A stretch of 64,000 nucleotides of DNA, from positions 5,259 through 69,258 of the forward strand of contig NZ_MLQR01000016.1 of the NCBI RefSeq assembly GCF_001866005.1, given 5' to 3'. This document shows positions 44,453 through 54,542 of this stretch, in pieces. Within the stretch, counting starts at the first letter, position 1. Each line of letters starts with the position of its first letter. The stretch comes from Anaerobacillus alkalilacustris. Lineage in GTDB: Bacteria; Bacillota; Bacilli; Bacillales; Anaerobacillaceae. The notes under the pieces were generated by a model. It was not told where the DNA came from. It saw only the letters and a list, made by a program, of their open reading frames with translations, and ran no database searches. Made by a program: the position numbers and the translations under genes.

Positions 44453-45151
44453 TTAATTTTTTAACCAATTATACGTTGGAAATTTCTTTTGTTCTGTTTG
44501 TTTTTGTGGAGTTGATTTGTATTGGTGTTGCCGAAATTTCTGTCCATATTCTTTTGCTTCTTGAACTGTTTTAACGCCATTTTTATTCCATTCAATTAAT
44601 ATACGGTCAATATAACGTAAATTTCTCTTACCTGAAACGACGCCTTCCATAAGTGCAGCTTTTATTAAACCTGGGTTGTAGTTATCTTGGTCTAACCACA
44701 TTGTAATTAGTTCACATTCCATCGGTGATAATGGCCGGCCAAATTCCGACTCAAATAAATGATATAATGATTGTTCTTCTTCATAATTATCTTGAGTTGT
44801 CTCTTCTAAGTTTTCTTCTAAAGCTAAAGTAACGAGCTTGTCCCATAAAGGAGATAAAGTGAATGCTTCATAAAATATATTATTTTCATCACTTTGTTCA
44901 GTAAGTTCTAGAAAACCTCTTTTCAATAAGCTTTGTAATACCGAAAGACATTCTGTTTCCGAAAGACTCATTTGACTTGCTATTAGCTGTGGAGTTGGAA
45001 AACTATTCCCTCGTTGGATAAAGGAATGGAAATGAATTAAAAGCATTACTTCACTTTCATTTAAACCCAACTTTTTATAATCCTGGATTAATCTAATTGG
45101 GATCGAAACATTTCCCTCATTAATCCATTTTACCATTATACTTCGATCCAT
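44453..45151 (-). CDS. dnaD: DNA replication initiation protein DnaD
   Basis: A 232-residue primosome protein. The N-terminal winged-helix domain covers VSIPIRLIQDYKKLGLNES and LLIHFHSFIQRGNSFPTPQ. The C-terminal DnaD/DnaB domain includes YHLFESEFGRPLSPMECELI, GLIKAALMEGVVSGKRNLR and YIDRILIEWNKNGV. It binds DnaA and helps load the replicative helicase through DnaB. The ATG at 45151 has GAGGTG at good spacing; the GTG at 45160 lies inside that site. It stands between nth and asnS, as in Bacillus. Confidence 0.93.
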   Translation of the reverse strand: MDRSIMVKWINEGNVSIPIRLIQDYKKLGLNESEVMLLIHFHSFIQRGNSFPTPQLIASQMSLSETECLSVLQSLLKRGFLELTEQSDENNIFYEAFTLSPLWDKLVTLALEENLEETTQDNYEEEQSLYHLFESEFGRPLSPMECELITMWLDQDNYNPGLIKAALMEGVVSGKRNLRYIDRILIEWNKNGVKTVQEAKEYGQKFRQHQYKSTPQKQTEQKKFPTYNWLKN

Positions 45152-45270
45152 TTCATACACCTCAAATACAATTATATCATGTTCTTACTTGAACTTATCG
45201 TTATGCGATTTAAGCGATACCTTAGTGTTAGTACCACCTTGACAATTTATAAACTATTTATTAGAAATAA

Positions 45271-45295
45271 AAAACCCCGATGATCGGGGTTTTTA
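45271..45295 (-). terminator. Terminator of asnS
   Basis: AAAACCCCGAT pairs with ATCGGGGTTTT, ten bases past the asnS stop; T-rich on both strands. Confidence 0.88.
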
Positions 45296-45304
45296 TCATT
45301 GTCC

Positions 45305-46609
45305 TTAAGGATATAATCGATTCAACAGACGTGGAAACGGAATTGTTTCGCGTACATGCTCTAAACCACAAACCCAAGCCACTGTTCTTTCTAACCCTAA
45401 GCCAAAACCTGAGTGTGGTACCGAACCATACCTTCGTAAATCTAAATACCATTTATATGCTTCTTCTGATAAGTTATGTTCTGCATAACGTTTTTTCAAT
45501 AATTCCATATCATCAATACGCTGACTACCACCGATAATTTCACCGTACCCTTCAGGAGCAATTAAATCTGCACATAGAACAACTTCTGAACGATTTGGAT
45601 CCGGTTTCATATAGAATGCCTTAATCACAGAAGGGTAATGCGTGATAAAAACTGGCTTATCAAAACTTTCTGCTATAGCAGTTTCATGTGGAGCACCAAA
45701 ATCTTCTCCCCACTCTATTTCATGACCATTTTCCTGTAAGAATTTAATAGCATCATCATAAGTAATCCTTGGAAATGGTGCAACAATCTTTTCTAGCTTA
45801 GAGGTATCTCTACCTAATGCTTTTAATTCTAGTTGGCAATTTTTCAAGACCGATTGAACCATATAAGAAACATATTGTTCTTGAACCTTAAGATTTTCCT
45901 CATGATCAATAAACGCCATTTCAGGTTCAATCATCCAAAACTCAATTAGGTGTCTACGTGTTTTGGATTTTTCAGCACGAAAAGTAGGACCAAATGAAAA
46001 TACTTTTCCTAACGCCATAGCAGCTGCTTCCATATATAATTGCCCACTTTGTGATAAATAAGCATCCTCATCGAAGTACTTCGTATGGAAAAGGTTAGTT
46101 GTTCCTTCTGCAGAACTTCCAGTTAATATTGGTGGATCTACCTTAACAAAACCATTATCATTAAAAAATTCATATGTAGCACGAATTAATTCGTTTCGAA
46201 TTTTCATAACGGCATGTTGTCGTTTAGAACGAAGCCATAAATGGCGATGATCCATTAAAAATTCTGTTCCATGCTCTTTAGGTGTGATTGGGTAATCAAC
46301 AGCTTCATGAATAATTTCTAAACCTGTCACCGTTAACTCATATCCCGAAGGAGCCCTTTCATCGACACGAACAATTCCTTTCACATAGAGTGACGATTCT
46401 TGTGTCATGTTTTTAGCAACAGTAAAGACCTCTTCACCTACATCTGCTTTAACGACAACACCTTGAATAAAACCTGTTCCGTCACGTAATTGTAAAAATG
46501 CAATTTTTCCACTTGAGCGCTTATTGGCTAGCCAGCCTCCAATGGTGACCTCTTTATCTAAATAATTTCCAACCTGAGAAATAGTCGTTTTCACAAATTT
46601 TCCCTCCAT
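45305..46609 (-). CDS. asnS: Asparaginyl-tRNA synthetase
   Basis: A 434-residue class II aminoacyl-tRNA synthetase. The N-terminal OB-fold binds the anticodon ([20 protein letters not shown]). Motif 2 is [20 protein letters not shown] and motif 3 [16 protein letters not shown]. The length is standard for Bacillus AsnS (430). GGAGGG lies before the ATG. It is downstream of aspB, as in Bacillus. No T-box was found in the short gap upstream. Confidence 0.96.
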   Translation of the reverse strand: MEGKFVKTTISQVGNYLDKEVTIGGWLANKRSSGKIAFLQLRDGTGFIQGVVVKADVGEEVFTVAKNMTQESSLYVKGIVRVDERAPSGYELTVTGLEIIHEAVDYPITPKEHGTEFLMDHRHLWLRSKRQHAVMKIRNELIRATYEFFNDNGFVKVDPPILTGSSAEGTTNLFHTKYFDEDAYLSQSGQLYMEAAAMALGKVFSFGPTFRAEKSKTRRHLIEFWMIEPEMAFIDHEENLKVQEQYVSYMVQSVLKNCQLELKALGRDTSKLEKIVAPFPRITYDDAIKFLQENGHEIEWGEDFGAPHETAIAESFDKPVFITHYPSVIKAFYMKPDPNRSEVVLCADLIAPEGYGEIIGGSQRIDDMELLKKRYAEHNLSEEAYKWYLDLRRYGSVPHSGFGLGLERTVAWVCGLEHVRETIPFPRLLNRLYP

Positions 46610-46709
46610 AAATGTTGTTTCTATCTCTATGTATAACTAGTCATTACTGACTTTTACCATTATACATCTCTTTAAAAATAGAAGTCAACGTATGGAGGGA
46701 AAGGTGATT

Positions 46710-47897
46710 TTAAGCCTTCATATTATTTTTTACAAATCGTTCAACTCTTGTTAATGCCTCTTGAATTTGATCTAATGAAGTCGCATAAGACAAGCGAACA
46801 TTATCAGGTGCGCCAAACCCTGAGCCAGGAACTAAAGCAACTTTTTCCACTTCTAATAGCTTTGTTACCCAATCATCAACATTATCAAAGCCATTTAACT
46901 TAACAGCTTCTTTAACATTAGGGAATAAATAAAAAGCTCCTTTAGGTTTTACGCACGTAACACCAGGAATTTTTATTAATTGTTCATAAACAACGTTTAA
47001 ACGCTCTTCAAATGCTACTCGCATTTTTTCAACAAAGTCACTATTTACATCATAAGCTGCAATCGTACCAAATTGTGCCATTGAAGTTGGATTCGATGTA
47101 CTGTGACTAGCTAAGTCTGTCATACAATTGATAATCTCTGCATCACCAGCTGCATATCCGATACGCCACCCTGTCATTGAATGTGATTTTGAAACACCAT
47201 TAATAATAATCGTTTGTTTTTTTAATTCATCAGAAAGCTGGGCAATCGAAATATGCTTAGCATCGCCATATACTAATTTTTCATAAATTTCATCGGAAAC
47301 AATAATAATATCGTGCTTCAAACAAACTTCACCTAGTTCTTTTAATTCTTCCTCTGTATAAAGAGAACCTGTTGGGTTACTCGGTGAGTTTAAAATAAAC
47401 GCCTTAGTTTTATCAGTAATTGTCGCTTCTAGTTGTTCTTTAGTTATCTTAAAGTTATTTGACTCCATACCTTCTACATAGACTGGAGTACCTTCAGCAA
47501 GCTTTACTTGTTCTGGATAGCTCACCCAATATGGTGTAGGAATAATTACCTCATCCTTAGGATTTAATATCGCTTGAAATAATAAATAAAGAGCATGTTT
47601 AGCTCCACTAGCCACCATAACTTCTTTTGGTGAATATGTAAGCTGTTGATCATCTTGGAACTTTTTAATAATACTTGTTTTTAACGCTGGTAATCCACCT
47701 GAAGGAGTATATTTGGTATGCCCATCCCTCATTGATTTAACCGCTGCTTCAATAATATAATCTGGAGTATTAAAATCAGGTTCTCCAGCACCTAGACCAA
47801 TTACATCATGTCCTTCTGCTTTTAAAGCTTTTGCCTTAGCTGTTATTGCAAGTGTTGTAGACGGTGTTAACGTTGCAACTCGATTCGCTAATTTCAT
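46710..47897 (-). CDS. aspB: Aspartate aminotransferase AspB
   Basis: A 395-residue class I PLP aminotransferase that moves the amino group between aspartate and 2-oxoglutarate. The PLP lysine lies in NGVSKSHSMTGWRIGYAAG, and SPSNPTGSLYTEEELKELG and the VALVPGSGFGAPDNVRLSYA end are typical. The ATG at 47897 (MKLANRVATL) matches the Bacillus start and has AAGGGG nine bases upstream; the ATG at 47906 lies beside that site. It feeds asparagine/aspartate pools next to asnS. Confidence 0.95.
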   Translation of the reverse strand: MKLANRVATLTPSTTLAITAKAKALKAEGHDVIGLGAGEPDFNTPDYIIEAAVKSMRDGHTKYTPSGGLPALKTSIIKKFQDDQQLTYSPKEVMVASGAKHALYLLFQAILNPKDEVIIPTPYWVSYPEQVKLAEGTPVYVEGMESNNFKITKEQLEATITDKTKAFILNSPSNPTGSLYTEEELKELGEVCLKHDIIIVSDEIYEKLVYGDAKHISIAQLSDELKKQTIIINGVSKSHSMTGWRIGYAAGDAEIINCMTDLASHSTSNPTSMAQFGTIAAYDVNSDFVEKMRVAFEERLNVVYEQLIKIPGVTCVKPKGAFYLFPNVKEAVKLNGFDNVDDWVTKLLEVEKVALVPGSGFGAPDNVRLSYATSLDQIQEALTRVERFVKNNMKA

Positions 47898-48136
47898 TTT
47901 TCTCATCCCCTTATCTGTCTATGCTTTCTCGTTATTACTCTATAGTTATTATATTATCCGAGGAGCACTTTTATCATCGATTATAAAACATTATATCTCA
48001 ACTATAAATGTGTTCAGCTGTCCTTTCAAGCTTTTTTCAGATAATTATATTTCTTCACATTACTGAATTTAATAATCCTTATTCTCACCACTAAAAATAG
48101 ATTTAATCGACGCCACGGTTTTAGTAATTAAGGAAT

Positions 48137-48625
48137 TCACTCACGACCTAAGTGATAATGTTTTAAATACTTGCCATCCTTAAAGCTAATATAATAATAT
48201 GAAAAACGATTAGATTGATCTTTATAAATAATTTCATATAATGGTACTGACTGTTCAATCCCTAATTTTATACTAATAGTTTCTTCAGGACTTAATTCGG
48301 ATTCGATAAAACTTAATACTTGCTCATAGGAAATTCCATCTTCTTTTTTTCTAATAAAATGAGTATCCAATGTGTCGGCTACCCAGATAATAATTTCCTT
48401 ACCTCTTGAGTTTTTACCTACTATTACTTGGTAACTTTCTGTCCCATTATAAAAAGATGTTTCATAAATATCTACTAAATCTAAATTCTTACTTTCAATA
48501 TATTGAAGTGCTTCTTTTTCGCTTAATTGAAATGACTTGTTTATAACAGAATATAAATGTATACCTTGCCAGATAATAATTATGCTAAAAATTAAAAGAA
48601 AAAAAATAATTGCTTTTCTCATCAT
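48137..48625 (-). CDS. ypmB: YpmB-like membrane-anchored protein (DUF5590)
   Basis: A 162-residue protein with one N-terminal membrane helix (about 5-22) and an extracytoplasmic domain (SFQLSEKEALQYIESKN, then the repeat GKEIIIWVADTLDTHFIRKK). It fits YpmB of Bacillus, a conserved gene of unknown function next to aspB. The start uses one of two adjacent ATG codons. ypmA lies directly upstream in the same direction. Confidence 0.82.
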   Translation of the reverse strand: MMRKAIIFFLLIFSIIIIWQGIHLYSVINKSFQLSEKEALQYIESKNLDLVDIYETSFYNGTESYQVIVGKNSRGKEIIIWVADTLDTHFIRKKEDGISYEQVLSFIESELSPEETISIKLGIEQSVPLYEIIYKDQSNRFSYYYISFKDGKYLKHYHLGRE

Positions 48626-48630
48626 CTAAT

Positions 48631-48798
48631 TTATGTACCGTATATGGTAAATACCATTTTTGTTTTATTTTTTTCATCAAGAGCAAGACCAAACATCAAA
48701 TCTCTCTCTTTAAGTGTTCGATTGCACGCACCAACAATTTCATATAAGTCGGGGGTTTTATTCACCTTCGCTGAAGATATTATATCAATTTTATTCAC
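48631..48798 (-). CDS. ypmA: YpmA-like small protein (DUF4264)
   Basis: A 55-residue protein starting at GTG 48798 with AAGGGAG upstream, which gives the family length (56 in Bacillus subtilis). LYEIVGACNRTLKERDLMFG and the MVFTIYGT end match YpmA. The longer frame to 48816 starts inside the ribosome site. It ends five bases before ypmB. Function unknown. Confidence 0.82.
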   Translation of the reverse strand: MNKIDIISSAKVNKTPDLYEIVGACNRTLKERDLMFGLALDEKNKTKMVFTIYGT

Positions 48799-48939
48799 TA
48801 AATATTCTCCCTTCATAAAGCATTTTTTCTATACTTATCTTATTATAAAGCTTTCTTCCTACTTATTAAAATATTACTAAACATAGGTATGTACATAAAG
48901 GATATAATATAAATACCGCTCAATAAAGGAGGAATGAGC

Positions 48940-49110
48940 GTGAAGCAAGTATCTCCAACAAAAGAAACTAGCTCTCAATTAAGTACTTGTGAATGGTATC
49001 AAAGGGAAAAAGAGAACTATGCATTGTCTTCCCCTAATCGGCCTAAAATTGAAAGTACACTAAAGTATTCCTTTAGGCAAACATCCTTTCCAAGTTCTTT
49101 AAAGAATTAA
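48940..49110 (+). CDS. Small hypothetical protein, GTG start
   Basis: A 56-residue open frame with AAAGGAGG seven bases before GTG 48940 (an ATG two codons earlier is too close). It is polar with several Ser and Thr, one Cys (STCEWYQREKENYALSSP) and a basic C-terminal part (LKYSFRQTSFPSSLKN). No family recognised. It faces away from ypmA and is followed by a large terminator, so it appears to be an independent transcript. Confidence 0.55.
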   Translation: MKQVSPTKETSSQLSTCEWYQREKENYALSSPNRPKIESTLKYSFRQTSFPSSLKN

Positions 49111-49196
49111 AAGTTACTTAGTTATTAAGTAACAGTATCCCTTTATTACGTTTAATGATTTAAAATAACCTCCTAACTACACCTACAACCTTTTCT

Positions 49197-49289
49197 AAAG
49201 GCTACTCAAAATGTATAGATACATCTTTACGATGCTAATTTCCACTTTATCGATGTATATTACATTTTTGAGTTTAGCCTTTTTTTTAC
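49197..49289 (+). terminator. Large terminator-like hairpin
   Basis: AAAGGCTACTCAAAATGTA pairs, with mismatches, with TACATTTTTGAGTTTAGCC, followed by eight T. The loop of about 40 bases itself contains ATGTA repeats. It lies between the small plus-strand gene and the stop of mtaD on the other strand. Confidence 0.7.
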
Positions 49290-49307
49290 AATCATTTAAA
49301 TACCCCA

Positions 49308-50609
49308 TTAGGAGTAAAATAATCTTTTAAAAGCTCTATTTGCTTCATAAATAATTTTTTCCTCATCCATTGTAAGACATTCCTTATTACGTACTAAACA
49401 TTTACCCTTTACATAAACCTGTTCTACATCTGATCCTGAAGCCGAATATACAAGATGAGAAAGAAGATGTTCACTCGGTTGTAAGTGTGGACTACTACTA
49501 TCAACGATGATAAAATCAGCATCTTTATCTGTTTCAATCGCCCCAATATCATCAATGGCTAAAGCTCTTCCCCCGTTGTGAGTTGCCATTAATAAAGCTG
49601 TTTCACTATTAACAACTGTAGGGTCTTGTTTATTTCCTTTATGAATAAGAGCCGTCATTCTCATTTCTTGAAACATATCTAAATTGTTATTGGACGCTGC
49701 ACTATCAGTACCAATTGAAACTAAAATATTTTTATTCAACATAGAAGGTACATCAGCAATTCCAGAACCGAGCTTTAAATTGCTCGTGGGGTTATGAGAA
49801 ACTGCAACACCAAAATGAGCTAAAAGTTTTAATTCTTCATCATCTAAATGAACACCATGTGCAATTAAGGTGTGAACATCAAACATTCCTAACTCTGCAA
49901 GATGAACCACTGGACGCTTTCCATATTTTTGAATATGTTCATTCACTTCTTGTTCTGTTTCAGAAAGATGAATGTGAATTGGTAATTGTTTCTTCTTCGC
50001 TTCATAAATAACACTTTTTAAAAACTCAGGTGGACAAGTATACGGGGCGTGTGGTGCTAACATTGTTGTAATTCTTCCACCTGCCATTGAACGCAATCGT
50101 TTACTAAGGTCACACGCTTCTCTTAGTTTCTTTTCTTGTTCTTCTATCGAACAATGTCCAATCATTCCTCTTGATATCACAGACCTAATACCTGAATCTT
50201 CAACTAGCTGGCCAATAATATCTAAATGAAGGTGATACATTTCTAAAAATGTTGTTGTTCCACTTTTTAACATCTCAATGATCGCTAAAGACGCACCAGC
50301 TTTTACAGTTTTCTCTGTAAATTTCGCTTCCATTGGCCACATTTTCGATTGTAACCATTCTTGCAATGGAAGGTCATCTCCATTTCCACGTAACAGACAG
50401 CTCCCTATATGACCATGAGTATTAATAAGACCAGGCAGAACCCACTTTCCACCTAAATGAACCTTTTCTGTAAATTCATCAGTGTCCTTAAATTCAAAAT
50501 CTAATCCTACTTTTTCAATCTTACCGTTATTTACGATTAGGTAACCATTTTTTAAGATCTCGCCTTTTTTCCCTGTAACAATCATTCCGTTATAAAAAAG
50601 CTGTTTCAT
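49308..50609 (-). CDS. mtaD: Amidohydrolase, MtaD/TrzN type (MTA/SAH deaminase)
   Basis: A 433-residue metal-dependent deaminase. The metal motif lies in LINTHGHIGSCLLRGNGDD. Further motifs are IHIHLSETEQEVNEH, LIAHGVHLDDEE and VSIGTDSAASNNNLDMFQEM. The likely reaction is deamination of 5-methylthioadenosine or S-adenosylhomocysteine to the inosine derivative, but related enzymes act on other adenine-like substrates. It is inserted between the ypmAB and dinG segments of the usual Bacillus order. It starts 21 bases after the pseudo-MBL gene stop and is probably in its operon. Confidence 0.82.
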   Translation of the reverse strand: MKQLFYNGMIVTGKKGEILKNGYLIVNNGKIEKVGLDFEFKDTDEFTEKVHLGGKWVLPGLINTHGHIGSCLLRGNGDDLPLQEWLQSKMWPMEAKFTEKTVKAGASLAIIEMLKSGTTTFLEMYHLHLDIIGQLVEDSGIRSVISRGMIGHCSIEEQEKKLREACDLSKRLRSMAGGRITTMLAPHAPYTCPPEFLKSVIYEAKKKQLPIHIHLSETEQEVNEHIQKYGKRPVVHLAELGMFDVHTLIAHGVHLDDEELKLLAHFGVAVSHNPTSNLKLGSGIADVPSMLNKNILVSIGTDSAASNNNLDMFQEMRMTALIHKGNKQDPTVVNSETALLMATHNGGRALAIDDIGAIETDKDADFIIVDSSSPHLQPSEHLLSHLVYSASGSDVEQVYVKGKCLVRNKECLTMDEEKIIYEANRAFKRLFYS

Positions 50610-50630
50610 TTATTCTCCTTTATCCATTAA

Positions 50631-51542
50631 CTAATGATGATTTCTAATATATTTAGAAATATTGTTCGCCAAACCAAAAGAGAATTCCTCTTCCTTCGGG
50701 CGTACAGTTAAAATTTCATAATCATCGTTATGACATTTGATTGAAACTGTACCTAATCTGTTCGTTTGATAAATTTCTATCCACGTTTCTTGAAGTCGTT
50801 CTAATACTATTTCACTAACTGCTCTACCATTCTTTTTAAACAAAATTGCTACTTGAGGATCGACTTCATCTAAAAAGGGTTCAGTAGTACCCTTCTCACT
50901 TCCAAAATCTGCAACCTTTAATATCGTTGACTTTAATGCATAACTATCAACTAATTGCTTTTCAACTTGCTGATCAGCAATTCCCATATACAGCAACGTT
51001 TGCTTTCCAAAAGTAAGAACAAGAACAAGGGCACCCTTATCTTCGATGTCTCTCTCCTCAACATAAATAACGTCGGTATTTAAAAATGGGAGTAACTCAA
51101 ATTTATCACCTTTTTTTAAGCCAATCACTTTTTTATCATGGAGGTGATAAAGGTTAACAAAATTTTCCTTTACTATTTCAGGAACAATAACAGTTTCAAC
51201 ATTAAAATTATTAATTATCCATTGTAAATTACCTGTATATTCTTCCGTTTGATTTGTTAGGATTACGGTATCTATCATAGAAACATGATACATTTTTAAT
51301 CGCTCTTCTAACTCTTCTTGAGATTGTATACTCCCAGTATCTATTAATATATTTTGGCCTTTTCCTGATTGCAACAATGTCGCTTCACCGTTGGATAAAT
51401 CAAAGAAAGTATAAGCTAAATCTTGATCTTCTAAATTCAGATCAACCTCCAAAGTTTCTTTTTCAGCATATATTGTTTGTGGAACTAAACCAAGTAGCAT
51501 TGCCAAAATAACCATTAGTACAATTTTCTTCAATTTAATCAC
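50631..51542 (-). CDS. Exported ComEC-type metallo-beta-lactamase-fold protein with lost metal motif
   Basis: A 303-residue protein with a signal peptide (KIVLMVILAMLLGLVPQTIYA). The fold of the ComEC/Rec2 beta-lactamase domain is recognisable (FDLSNGEATLLQSGKGQNIL, then ILIDTGSI). The metal motif (THxHxDH) is replaced by LTNQTEEYTG, so no zinc site is expected. It is a relative of the active lipoprotein at 4964-6082. Its role could be structural or binding. It sits 30 bases before dinG's stop region and upstream of mtaD. Confidence 0.72.
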   Translation of the reverse strand: MIKLKKIVLMVILAMLLGLVPQTIYAEKETLEVDLNLEDQDLAYTFFDLSNGEATLLQSGKGQNILIDTGSIQSQEELEERLKMYHVSMIDTVILTNQTEEYTGNLQWIINNFNVETVIVPEIVKENFVNLYHLHDKKVIGLKKGDKFELLPFLNTDVIYVEERDIEDKGALVLVLTFGKQTLLYMGIADQQVEKQLVDSYALKSTILKVADFGSEKGTTEPFLDEVDPQVAILFKKNGRAVSEIVLERLQETWIEIYQTNRLGTVSIKCHNDDYEILTVRPKEEEFSFGLANNISKYIRNHH

Positions 51543-51572
51543 TCCGAAAAAACTTCTTTCAAACCTTTTACA

Positions 51573-54431
51573 TTATAACCAATTTTCTATGTCATATAAT
51601 AGTTCCTGTAAAGTGTTTTCTTTTAACGGAACTTGTGGTAAAGACTGTATAAATGATTTTCCATACCTAGTACCAGTTATTCTTCGGTCAAATACAAACA
51701 CAACCCCTCTATCATGTGATGAACGTATTAAACGACCAAACCCTTGCTTAAAACGTATGATAGCTTGTGGTAAAGAAAGCTCCATAAACGGGCTCTTTCC
51801 TAACTCTTTTAACTTTTCACTTCGCGCTTCAAATATAGGATTATCAGGTGGAGAAAATGGCAATCGAACGATTATTAGACAACTTAGGTCTTCGCCAGGA
51901 ATGTCAACCCCTTCCCAAAAACTACTTGTCCCAAACAGGATTGCTTGGTCAAATTGTTTAAAGTTTTTGGTTAACTTCGCTCTACTACCACTACTAATTC
52001 CTTGGCCGATTAGGACAAATTCCTCATTAACAATAAAATCCTTTAACTGATAATAGGCTTTTCTTAACATATCATAGGAAGTGAATAATACTAACATTCT
52101 TCCTTTTGTCGTTTTTGCAATATCTAAAATACTCATGACAATCTCATATATGTACTCATCTTCATCGACTTCTTTAATATTAGGAAGCGTCGTTGGTACC
52201 ATCAACTGCACCTGATTTTCATACAAAAAAGGAGACTCAATAATCTTTGTTGATGGACCAAAATCCTCTAATCCTAATCGATGAATAAGATATTCAAACG
52301 AATTTTTTACTGTTAATGTTGCACTAGTCATTATCACACTATGCTTTTTGCTGAAGAAGTTTTCTGCAAGGATTTGGGAAACTTCAATAGGTTTGTTATA
52401 AATAAAGGTAGCATTTTTAGCTCCTCTTACATCTACTTCAATCCAATAAACATAGTTAGGATCATAATGTAATAATAACTCTTCTAGCATGCCCTCTTCC
52501 TCTGAAAAATTTGTATAAAATCCTTTCATTGCAGTGAATAATCCAGATTGAGGGAAATTTAGGTCTTCCTCGTTAAGAGAGATTTCATCAATGATTCTTT
52601 TCATAAGTTTTAGGGTATCCTTTAAGTACATTTGTACTCTAGCAACCGCTTCTTGTATTTCTTTCCATCCGTTCCCTTTCATTTCATGAGGATAGAAACG
52701 GAGACTTTTACGTCCAATTTCATTTTTAGAAGCAGATACTCGTTTTACTACTAACGAATGAATCTGCGTAAAACAATCATCTAATTCATATTTAACATCT
52801 AAAATAAGTTCATTAAGCTTTTCAAAGTAATCATCTAAATTCAATCCAATTTCTTGTTGCATCATAAACAGTTGCTGCATTAAGTCGCTTGACTCTAATG
52901 TACCTAATCTAGAGAAAAGGTGCGTAAATGAAAAATAATCGGTACTAGAACCAAAATGGTCACTGGCAACTTCTTCAATATGATGGGCTTCATCAATAAT
53001 TATATGTTTATAGCTAGGTAAAAGTTGATGGCCTTGTGTTATATCTGTAAATAGGAGGGCGTGATTAGTAATAATAATATCAGCACCGTAAGCATTATTT
53101 CTTGCTCGATGATAAAAGCACCTTGAAAACCAAGGACAATGTTTCCCTAGACAAGTTTTGGCTTCACTTTGTATTTCATTCCAAAACACTCTTCCACCAC
53201 TTGGCAAGTTTATTTGTTCGACATCGCCTTCATTTGTTTCTGTTAACCAAACTAAGATTTGGCCTTTTGAGAGTAATGTATCGTAGTTTTGGTCTAGCTG
53301 TTCATTTAACTTTTGTTCGAACTTTCTTAAACAAAGATAATGACTTCTACCTTTTAATACTGCGGAACGAAAAGAAAATGGCACAGTATTTTTCAGTATA
53401 TTCATATCCCTTTCTAAAAGCTGTTGTTGTAACTGTACGGTATGAGTACTAATTACCATTGAAGTTTCATTTTTTTTCGCAAAAAACAACCCTGGTAACA
53501 AATATGCCAAAGATTTCCCTGTTCCGGTTCCTGCTTCAACAAGTAAATGTTGATTTTCCATAAGAGCCTGATCAATAGAATCCATCATCTCTTTTTGACT
53601 TTTTCGGATTTCAAAACCTTCCATTGTTTCTTGAAGTCGCTCTTCTACGGTATTAACCTCGTCATGAAAATAAGGAATTTCATTTACAGTTGTATCTTTA
53701 GTTGGTTCACTTGCCTTTTTAATAACTAGTTGTCGGAATTCATCTAAAGTATTATCAACTTTTAGGTCAGCAGTCGTTAATTTTTCATTAATATACGTTT
53801 GTAATATATCTTCAAGACCACTATTAAAACGTTTAATAATCGGTTTAAGTCTTTGCATAGTCAGCAGAGGTAGCCCTTTAAGTTTTTCGAGTAAATAAAG
53901 TAATATTCTTGCTGTAGCTTCTGCGTCACTATCAGCTTGGTGAGGGCGATCATGAACAAAGTTTAAACTAGTAGCTAAATGATTTAACTTAAAGCTTTCC
54001 TCAGTAGGCATTAGTAACCTCGCTAATTCTACTGTATCAATTACCGGACCAGTAAAAGTATTATAACCGCACATATCTAATTCATTTTGTAAGAAAGATA
54101 AATCAAATGGAACATTATGTGCAACAAAGTATGCTCCATCTAAATAATCCATAAGAATAGGTGCAATACTACTAAACAGTGGTGCATCTACTACCATATC
54201 ATTAGTTATTCCTGTAAATTGTTGTATAAATGAAGGAATACTTATCTCTGGATTAACAAAACTTGAAAATTGATTTATTATCTTTCCTTGTTCAACAACT
54301 ACAACACCAACCTGAATAATTCTGTCACCTTTTTTCGGGTTATTACCTGTAGTTTCAAGATCAACTACTACAAATCTTTTATTCAATAGCTTCACCTCAG
54401 GTACATTTTCATCTATCTTACCTTCATTCAA
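51573..54431 (-). CDS. dinG: Helicase-exonuclease DinG
   Basis: A 952-residue protein. The N-terminal DEDD exonuclease domain (residues 17-180) has VVDLETTG (Asp24, Glu26), a middle FVAHNVPFD and HQADSDAEA (Asp167). The helicase domain has VEAGTGTGKSLAYLLP (Lys306) and DEAHH (480-484). Four cysteines (367, 427, 432, 438) match the iron-sulfur positions of XPD/DinG helicases. Late motifs are FGTSSFWEGVDIPG and QGFGRLIRS. The start is TTG 54431 with AAGGGG upstream. It processes DNA during damage; the iron-sulfur cluster is inferred from spacing. Confidence 0.93.
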   Translation of the reverse strand: MNEGKIDENVPEVKLLNKRFVVVDLETTGNNPKKGDRIIQVGVVVVEQGKIINQFSSFVNPEISIPSFIQQFTGITNDMVVDAPLFSSIAPILMDYLDGAYFVAHNVPFDLSFLQNELDMCGYNTFTGPVIDTVELARLLMPTEESFKLNHLATSLNFVHDRPHQADSDAEATARILLYLLEKLKGLPLLTMQRLKPIIKRFNSGLEDILQTYINEKLTTADLKVDNTLDEFRQLVIKKASEPTKDTTVNEIPYFHDEVNTVEERLQETMEGFEIRKSQKEMMDSIDQALMENQHLLVEAGTGTGKSLAYLLPGLFFAKKNETSMVISTHTVQLQQQLLERDMNILKNTVPFSFRSAVLKGRSHYLCLRKFEQKLNEQLDQNYDTLLSKGQILVWLTETNEGDVEQINLPSGGRVFWNEIQSEAKTCLGKHCPWFSRCFYHRARNNAYGADIIITNHALLFTDITQGHQLLPSYKHIIIDEAHHIEEVASDHFGSSTDYFSFTHLFSRLGTLESSDLMQQLFMMQQEIGLNLDDYFEKLNELILDVKYELDDCFTQIHSLVVKRVSASKNEIGRKSLRFYPHEMKGNGWKEIQEAVARVQMYLKDTLKLMKRIIDEISLNEEDLNFPQSGLFTAMKGFYTNFSEEEGMLEELLLHYDPNYVYWIEVDVRGAKNATFIYNKPIEVSQILAENFFSKKHSVIMTSATLTVKNSFEYLIHRLGLEDFGPSTKIIESPFLYENQVQLMVPTTLPNIKEVDEDEYIYEIVMSILDIAKTTKGRMLVLFTSYDMLRKAYYQLKDFIVNEEFVLIGQGISSGSRAKLTKNFKQFDQAILFGTSSFWEGVDIPGEDLSCLIIVRLPFSPPDNPIFEARSEKLKELGKSPFMELSLPQAIIRFKQGFGRLIRSSHDRGVVFVFDRRITGTRYGKSFIQSLPQVPLKENTLQELLYDIENWL

Positions 54432-54542
54432 TTGGGTTTACCCCTTCTGATAAAGTTTTGACAATCGACGTTTACGTGTTAGGAAGATGTTTATCCCCCA
54501 CCTACCTTTGTGGATTGTCTTCAGTTTTTAAAGTAGTCACAT

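Noticed and set aside
46610-46709. T-box or other riboswitch before asnS
   Set aside because: The gap is too short and holds no conserved T-box sequence.
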